Shown: in pieces, positions 58,901 to 64,000 of the stretch
Position numbering within the stretch: the stretch's first letter is position 1
Layout of the letters: every line of letters begins with the position of its first letter
Assembly: GCF_027409185.1 (NCBI RefSeq)
Contig: NC_084462.1
Coordinates: 23,721,577 to 23,785,576, forward strand
DNA length: 64,000 nt
Source: Cynocephalus volans
Taxonomy: Eukaryota > Chordata > Mammalia > Dermoptera > Cynocephalidae
Direction of reading: 5' to 3'
Made by a program: the position numbers and the translations under genes
Notes under the pieces: model-generated
What the model was told of the DNA's origin: nothing
The model's database searches: none
Seen by the model: the letters and a program-made list of their open reading frames with translations, nothing else

Positions 58901-60489
58901 GTGCAAAGTATACAGGAATAATAGTTACTCACATGAAATTGGAACCAGGCTGACTGAATCCCTGTGGGGACGGGGGAGGCTTCAGGGTCTCATACTTTTC
59001 AGGGAACTTTTGGTTGTGAGCTCCGGAATAACAGAAGCAGTGGAGCATTCTGGAGGTACACCTATGATGGACGACGCTTCATTGAATTCAACAAATATAT
59101 CCCAGCCTGGATCCCCTTTGAGCCAGCAGCCGTGATGATCAAGCATGAGTGGGAGACAGAAGGCTCTGTGTACCGAGCCAGGGAGTACCTGGAGGAGGAG
59201 TGCCCTGCCCTGCTGCGAAGGTACCTGGAATACAGCAAGCCATACCTGGACCGAAAAGGTACTCCCTGTGTCCTATGGGCTGTTCCCAGTACTGAGCTGG
59301 CAAAGACCAAGGGGATCTCAGGCTGGGAGCTCAGGGGAACATCTCAGGCTTGTCTGTCCACTTCTGGAACTCCCTTATTCGCCCAAATCGCACCTCCTAG
59401 GATTAATTCCATCCCTGGGAAGACATGATGTGGGGTCTGAAAAGAACATTGATCAAAATTTCAGGCAGGATGGTACAGAAAAGCCAGCGAGTCAGTGGCG
59501 GGCTTCCCTAAATACCCCATTTGACAGATGCAGAAGGTAGGGGCAGAGAGGTTAGGTTAATAGTGGTCATAAGGGGCAGAGTCAGGACTTGAATTCCACA
59601 TTTCAGATCCCAAATCCCATTGTCAGTTCTCTCTGCGATGATGCCTCCTGTCTTGTCTGTGGAGAGAAGGCAGGTGTTTAAATGTCTGCCTAGGAAGGAC
59701 GAATACCAGCCAATGTGAGCAGAACTGATTGCCACAAGCTGAGAGCTAGATTTGAGAAGGACTGAGAATAAAGATTGTGCCATGGAGCAGGGAAGAGTTT
59801 GAAGGAAAGAGCCACAGAGAGAACCAGGGGCTTGGCTGAGGCGGGGGGAGGGGGCCCACAAAGCCCTCTGATATTTGGGAAAGAATGGGGAAGGCGATGG
59901 GACATTCACAACTTGTTGCCCTCAGAAGTCAATGCATGGCGGGTGTGGAGGGGCCTAGAGAGTGGCTGAGGACAATTACATGACCCAGCAAGAAGGCTCT
60001 GGGGAAGCTTCAGCCTCCCCTGATCTTCCTAACGTTCTCTTGGGGGAGGCGGGTGTGGAGCTTTGAGCTCTGCTGATTGCTGATATCCAGGAGTGGGGGT
60101 GAGAAGTGACATGGGTCAGGGAATTCAACCTCAAGCCTTCACTCTCCACCCTCTATCTCCCCACAGACCCTCTCTCTGTGTCAGTCACCAGCCGTGCAGC
60201 CCCAGGAAGCGAGAGGACACTCACGTGCAAGATCACTGACTTCTACCCAAGAGAAATTAGTCTGTACTGGACTCGAGCTGGTGTCCCACTGGGGCCTGAG
60301 TTGGGGGCAGTTGTTCCCAGCAGGAATGGCACTTACAAGGCCTGGATGAGTGTGCAAATCCCCGTTCATGACAGAGGCCCCTACTTTTGCTATGTGGAGC
60401 ACAGCAGCCTGGCCTGGCCCCTCATTGTGCGATGGGTTGGGGAATCAGTAGTAAGAGCTGCTGGCAACTCGGGGACTCAGCCCCAGTAG
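55886..60489 (+). CDS. AZGP1: AZGP1, zinc-alpha-2-glycoprotein, intact
   Basis: Four exons (55,886-55,961; 57,909-58,166; 58,986-59,258; 60,167-60,489) join in phase 1 at every junction, with GT-AG splice sites, to give 309 residues. The product is a secreted, soluble MHC class I-like protein that acts as a lipid-mobilising adipokine. Residues 1-20 or so form a Leu-rich signal peptide. Residues about 21-111 are the alpha-1 domain, 112-202 alpha-2 (disulfide Cys122-Cys184) and 203-293 the Ig-like alpha-3 (Cys223-Cys277). N-glycosylation sequons lie at Asn85, Asn127 and Asn256. There is no membrane anchor. The start has a strong context (A at -3, G at +4). Human ZAG has 298 residues; this one carries a longer C-terminal tail. 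No disabling change is seen. The gene is on the opposite strand to TRIM4 and GJC3. Confidence 0.95.
56190..56290 (-). repeat. MIR fragment in AZGP1 intron 1
   Basis: Antisense MIR core: TTTACAGATGA, then GAGAGGTGAAGTGACTTGCC, then GGTCAGGCAGCCAG. Confidence 0.65.
56632..57020 (-). mobile_element. MST/THE1-like MaLR LTR in AZGP1 intron 1
   Basis: The reverse complement reads as a MaLR LTR. The plus strand starts TGTATTAGTCCATTT, has ACTGGGTAATTTATAAAGAA and CATGGCGGAAAGC, and ends CCAAACTCCATCA. Flanking AGGTG/AGGTT is a near-perfect 5-bp target duplication. Confidence 0.8.
57136..57345. mobile_element. Tigger-like DNA transposon remnant
   Basis: It starts GTCATGCACTGCTAAACGAT, contains GGTCCCGTCAGGTTATAATG, and ends in TGCCTAATGACCTATTTCAT plus a terminal region related to the start in inverse orientation. 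This resembles an internally deleted Tigger element (Tc1/mariner superfamily). It sits within the interspersed repeat starting near 57,095. Confidence 0.65.
57909..58166 (+). CDS. AZGP1: AZGP1 exon 2 (alpha-1 domain)
   Basis: Acceptor TTTCTTTGCAG, donor AAAG/GTCAGT. It encodes the beta-strand platform half and the first groove helix, with the Asn85 sequon in the helix region. The GMEDW motif matches human ZAG. Confidence 0.93.
58530..58700 (+). repeat. MIR in AZGP1 intron 2
   Basis: Sense MIR: AGCCAGACCCGGGTTACCTG, then ACCATGAGCAAGGTTCTCAA. It has an orthologous-position copy in the pseudogene (40,700). Confidence 0.65.
58986..59258 (+). CDS. AZGP1: AZGP1 exon 3 (alpha-2 domain)
   Basis: The acceptor is the CTTCAG ending at 58,985, not the CAG at 59,000-59,002; the upstream choice preserves the phase and the family's GSH start. 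The donor is AAAG/GTACTC. It contains the conserved NNRSSGAFW segment and the EEECPA segment with the second disulfide Cys. Confidence 0.92.
59515..59640 (-). repeat. MIR in AZGP1 intron 3
   Basis: Antisense MIR: CCCATTTGACAGATGCAGAA, then GGGGCAGAGAGGTTAGGTTA, then GAGTCAGGACTTGAATTCC. Confidence 0.65.
60167..60489 (+). CDS. AZGP1: AZGP1 exon 4 (Ig-like alpha-3, stop)
   Basis: Acceptor CTCCCCACAG. The Ig C1-set signature [10 protein letters not shown] and the W of the TRAG-preceding strand are present. After Trp292 the frame continues 17 residues to TAG, where human ZAG ends within about four. Confidence 0.93.
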
Positions 60490-60685
60490 CCACCCTTTCT
60501 GCCTGACATGAGACAGCTCAGCCTCAGCAGTCACTGTCAGTGTCATCAGCAAGGCCCACAGAGGCAGTGTCAGGGACAGACAGATGGGGGATTTGGAGAC
60601 AGAAGATTTGAATACCGGGCACTGGGCTGACTCTCACCACCAAATCACCTCACCTTGCAAATCCCATTGTGTAATCTGTAAACCT

Positions 60686-60691
60686 AATAAA
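60686..60691 (+). terminator. AZGP1 polyadenylation signal
   Basis: AATAAA lies 197 bp after the stop codon, followed within 30 bp by a TTGTG-containing GU-rich stretch. Confidence 0.8.
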
Positions 60692-60719
60692 CAATCATCT
60701 CCTTGTGCAGCACAGCGGA

Positions 60720-61559
60720 CTATTCTGTAATTGTCAAGTGCCGTGAAATGCGCCTCCATTCATCACTCCTTCTGCCCCCAAGCATTTGACTCATCTGAAA
60801 TTCCTGGTATCCACTGCAAGCACTGTTTATTGGGCATCTTGACCTGCATGTCCCAAGTGTGGTGTCCACCACCTGGTCCCTTGGGCACTGTTCAGGCACC
60901 CACTGCTGGTGCTCACAGATATAGCCATGGCCTCCTGGCTATGTCTTCTAGAACTCTGAACCCTCTTTCATGCAAACCCCAGCCTCTCCCGTACCTCAGT
61001 TTCTCCAGCTCTACTTTCTCCCATTGAAACGTCACCCTCTGCTCCAGTTACTGAATATCCTTCACCCTTGACAGGTCTCATCTCTCCAGGAACATTCCCA
61101 AGGAAAGAGAATTGACCCTCAAGTTATTGAACCCTCTGCAAACCCACTTGAGTGTATTCTTTCAGCTGATTCACCCACTGCCATCCACAGGTCAAAACCC
61201 AAAGGAGAGCAGAACTCAGTCACACCTGACCTTTCCATTAGTCCTCAGCCTGTGACTGTGTATTCTACCTGTGTGACAAGAGCTTCCTTAACACCCTGTC
61301 CTCAGCCGCCCATTCTGGATGATTCTATAATCAGTCCTCAAAGCTGAGTTCATTAAGGAAGTCATTCTGTCTTTGGAATTCTGAGTCAACCGTCTTATCT
61401 TTCTTGACAGCCTAAGTGTGAAGGCTACACTTTTTTTTTTTTTTTTGATATTTTGTCCTGATGTTGAAAATCAAAGCTGAGCCATTACTCTTTAGTCCAT
61501 ATAAAATCCACATTCCCCTCTTCTGGGGCAAAAACAAAAAACAAAAACAAAACAAGAAA
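60720..61559. other. Spacer between AZGP1 copies
   Basis: This is the 3' flank of copy 1. No gene is seen. A poly(T) run at about 61,431-61,446 may mark an antisense retroposon tail. Confidence 0.4.
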
Positions 61560-61981
61560 ACTGTCTAAATAGTAGAGGACCACTAGGAGGAAAATCCAGA
61601 CAATCAAGTAAAAAATATATCCATTGATATTTCAAGATATAATAACACTTTGAACAAATAAAAGGCTACAGGATAACATTTCAGACCAATGAGGAAACCA
61701 AAAGTCCACGTGAACAAAAAGGGACTAAGAAAAACTGGAAAGTGAGATTCGATCCCACCTGGGAGAGCAGGGGGCGGGGGTGGACAAGGGGGAGGAAACC
61801 TCAGAAGACCCCAGTCCTGCCCAGGTTTGCCAGAGGTGGGGAGGGGCACAGAGCTGCTCAGACACCCCGAGAAAACCTTCAGGAGGGCGTCTGGTTTCAC
61901 GGGACGTGTGAAGGCTTAGGACGGCTTAGCAAGGAGAGGTCAGAAGATTGTCCCTAACCACCTGGGGATGACACAGCTGAT
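61560..61981 (+). repeat. Old paralogous 3' flank of copy 1
   Basis: The partner of 53,400-53,971, diverged from it. It ends abruptly where near-identity begins at 61,982, and lacks the minisatellite. Confidence 0.7.
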
Positions 61982-64000
61982 GAGGAGGGGCCTGATGAGG
62001 GAGGTGACCTGGGAGTGGGGCTGGCCATGGGCATCGACTGAGATCACCAGGGAGGACAACCAGGTCCAGAGACCCAAATTTGGGTCCCTCTACGGTTGCC
62101 TCCCACCCACACAACAAAGTACCACCGACCGATCTCGCTGCAGGCAGGACCAATTTCAAGTGCAACTTGAGGAGGCCCCACCCCAGGAGAGTCTCACTGC
62201 CACAATTATCTCCTTCTGTAATAACTCCTCAGTCAGCTTAGAAGAGCATGTCACTCTGTGCTTGAGGGACCCTCTGCAAAGAGCCCATCGGACCCCAAAG
62301 ATGCATGGAGAGACCCGATTTCCACATAACTGGTTTCCTCTGTATCCTGTGCATTTTATTTCATGCACCAGAAATGATCTTGAGAATATCTGGCAAAGAA
62401 GATGGCACAGAAAGATTGAGAACTGCTGACCTAGAGGAATGGGGCACCTAGAGAACACAGGCGGAGAGAGAAGAGACACATCATGGAAATGTGCTTTCGC
62501 TGGATGACACTGGACACGTGCAGTGGGTTGCTGCTGTCCAGACTCTGCTTCCAACTCCCCTTTGCAGGCATCACCCCCACCTACCCCACCCTCCCTCTTC
62601 TTCATGAACTCTGTTTCTGCCAAATTGGCCTCAGTAACCCTCAAATGTGTCTGTGGCTGTCTCCTTCTGTCTTTGCTCATTATCCAGTGATATCCAATGA
62701 TCTGTTTGGTTCTTGGTCTTCTTTCTGCCGAGCACTGGGCTGAGCACTAGGGACAGAGAAAGGAACATGACAGACACTACCCCTGTGCTTGTGAAAATTG
62801 CCTCCTATCTGCCAACAGGAGTTCTGTCTCAGGTCAGTGTCCATTTTCCTGAGCGTCTGCTGCCTGAAAACCATCCTTGTACCAATATCTGTATCAGCCA
62901 AGATCACTCATTGCTAGAAACAGAATCCCACTCCGACATTAATCAGAACATAAAAGTATTAATGGTTAGCTCTCAGAGTCCACGGAGAGGCTGGAGAACT
63001 CAGGCTCAGAATTAGGCAGGAGAAGTTCAGTTGAAATCACTCCTGGACCTGGGCCTGGAAACACACCGCATCTGCCAGCAGGGGGCACCACATGCCACAG
63101 CGTAGACTCAGGACACCACCATGGACTGCACACTGGACACCCTATGACTGAGGCTGCTCTGCTGCCCCCAGGAGCTGGCACTTGCACCGCTACCAAGACC
63201 ACCAGAGAAGGCTGTCAGCTGTATCTGCTTCTTTGCTTCGCAGACCCTCGTCCAGGGCAGGTGCATCTGCTTGCTGAGCCAAAGTCATGTGCACAGCTGT
63301 TGTTTCTTTTGCAAGGGAAGCTACTAAAAGAGGTATCTGGCTATTTCTGTTTCCGTGAAGAAAGGTTTGGATTCACCCATCGTGAAAAGTGAGTGAGGGA
63401 GACATGTGAATGTCCTCCAGACAGAGCTCTGGTGGGGTGGGGTGTGGTAGACCCTAGCTGGGGTCTACCCAGGACCAGGACCTACACGTGTGCAGAATTT
63501 TCTAGAGTGAAAGAATAAAATGTGGTCTGACAACATCCAATACCCCCACTGACTTCAAGGTGGGGATGTCATCACAGACTGGAAGGGTGACACACGTGCC
63601 AGGCCTCTGCCATGAGCCACACATACCTCCTGCACTCTGGCATTCTGTCACCCAAAGAAGACATAGAGGCCCAGTGTAAAGATCAGCTATCCCAGCTCCC
63701 AGTCTGTATATCCTGTCTTTGGAATCACTGAACACAACCTCTGCCAGCCTGTTTTGCATGTCCTGTTTTCCCACTGTTAGGGGAGGAGCCCATTCTGCCA
63801 ATCTCATTTGTCTGTAGATTCACCAACCCCTGGGCAGGGCTCCGGGACCCAGAGAAATACCTGTGTCTCCTGCTGCAAACCTTTCAAGTAGGCACGATGG
63901 CAACAATGGTGCCTGTCCTGATGTCCCTGCTGCTCCTTCTGGGTTCTGCGTTCCTCCAGGACGCCCAAGATGGTGAGAGGGGAGAGCAAGCGATGGGCAT
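61982..64000 (+). repeat. Recent tandem duplication, copy 2 (window-truncated)
   Basis: Near-identical to 53,972-55,989. Differences seen include CATTGAC/CATCGAC, CAGGAAAGT/CAGGAGAGT, AATAATTCC/AATAACTCC, GCTTCCC/GCTTCGC, TTGCGAGG/TTGCAAGG, a GGTGAGGGGG/GGTGGGGTGG change with a 1-bp length shift, and GACACAG/GACATAG. It continues beyond the window. Confidence 0.92.
63897..63972 (+). CDS. AZGP1: Second AZGP1 copy, exon 1 (partial gene)
   Basis: Identical to exon 1 of the first copy, with the same start context, signal peptide and donor (G/GTGAGA). The upstream 1.9 kb, hence the promoter, is also near-identical, so it should be expressed like the first copy if its other exons are intact. Exons 2-4 lie beyond the window end. 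Confidence 0.88.

Larger units (their letters stand above)
53972..61981 (+). repeat. Recent 8.01-kb tandem duplication unit, copy 1
   Basis: The first 2,014 bp repeat at 61,982-64,000 with only about ten differences that I could spot (about 99.5% identity). The offset is constant at 8,010-8,011 bp. The unit holds the complete AZGP1 gene with its 1.9-kb upstream region and 3' flank. Confidence 0.9.

Noticed and set aside
59000..59005. Alternative AZGP1 exon 3 acceptor (TTTTCAG at 59,002)
   Set aside because: Using it puts the exon out of frame; the CAG at 58,985 keeps the phase and the conserved residues.

Overview
This is nuclear DNA from a placental mammal. It shows intron-split vertebrate genes with consensus splice sites, L1 LINEs, MIR and MaLR/hAT-type fossils, an endogenous retrovirus and a lineage-specific tRNA-derived SINE. 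Three genes are recognisable by protein similarity: TRIM4 (first coding exon, minus strand), GJC3 (main coding exon, minus strand) and AZGP1 (complete four-exon gene, plus strand, followed by the first exon of a second copy). This is the TRIM4-GJC3-AZGP1 neighbourhood known from human 7q22.1. The young SINEs are monomers and head-to-tail dimers of a tRNA-Ile-like sequence with no unrelated body. As I recall, that architecture is characteristic of colugos (Dermoptera, CYN-SINEs), so a colugo is my best guess for the source, with moderate confidence.

Layout. 1-2,160: TRIM4 exon 1 with its GC-rich promoter. 2,170-16,240: no gene; old L1 pieces in both orientations, SINEs and LTR-like sequence. 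16,287-17,070: GJC3 exon 1. 17,100-33,200: mostly repeats (MaLR solo LTRs, MER20/MER5-like DNA fossils, a large antisense L1), plus an unexplained exon-like stretch near 20.8-22.3 kb. 33,230-38,954: a nearly full-length but inactivated L1 with a perfect 15-bp target-site duplication, itself hit by a dimeric SINE. 40,129-53,001: a broken AZGP1 pseudogene whose exon 2 and exon 3 lie 12 kb apart. Between them are an orphan CpG-rich island (42.2-42.7 kb), an old repeat and a 3.2-kb provirus with paired LTRs (45,991-49,194). 53,400-61,981: the intact AZGP1 unit. 61,982-64,000: start of a second, about 99.5% identical unit with period 8,010-8,011 bp.

The genes are independent host genes, not an operon. 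TRIM4 is a RING/B-box E3 ligase, GJC3 a connexin of glia and inner ear, and AZGP1 a secreted MHC-I-like glycoprotein. The main story is local genome dynamics. AZGP1 has an old duplicate, now a pseudogene, and a very recent tandem duplicate whose left edge looks like unequal crossing-over between the 3' flanks of the old units. The provirus has lost all of pol and carries an in-frame gag-env junction. I found no bacterial, CRISPR, or defence-type system.
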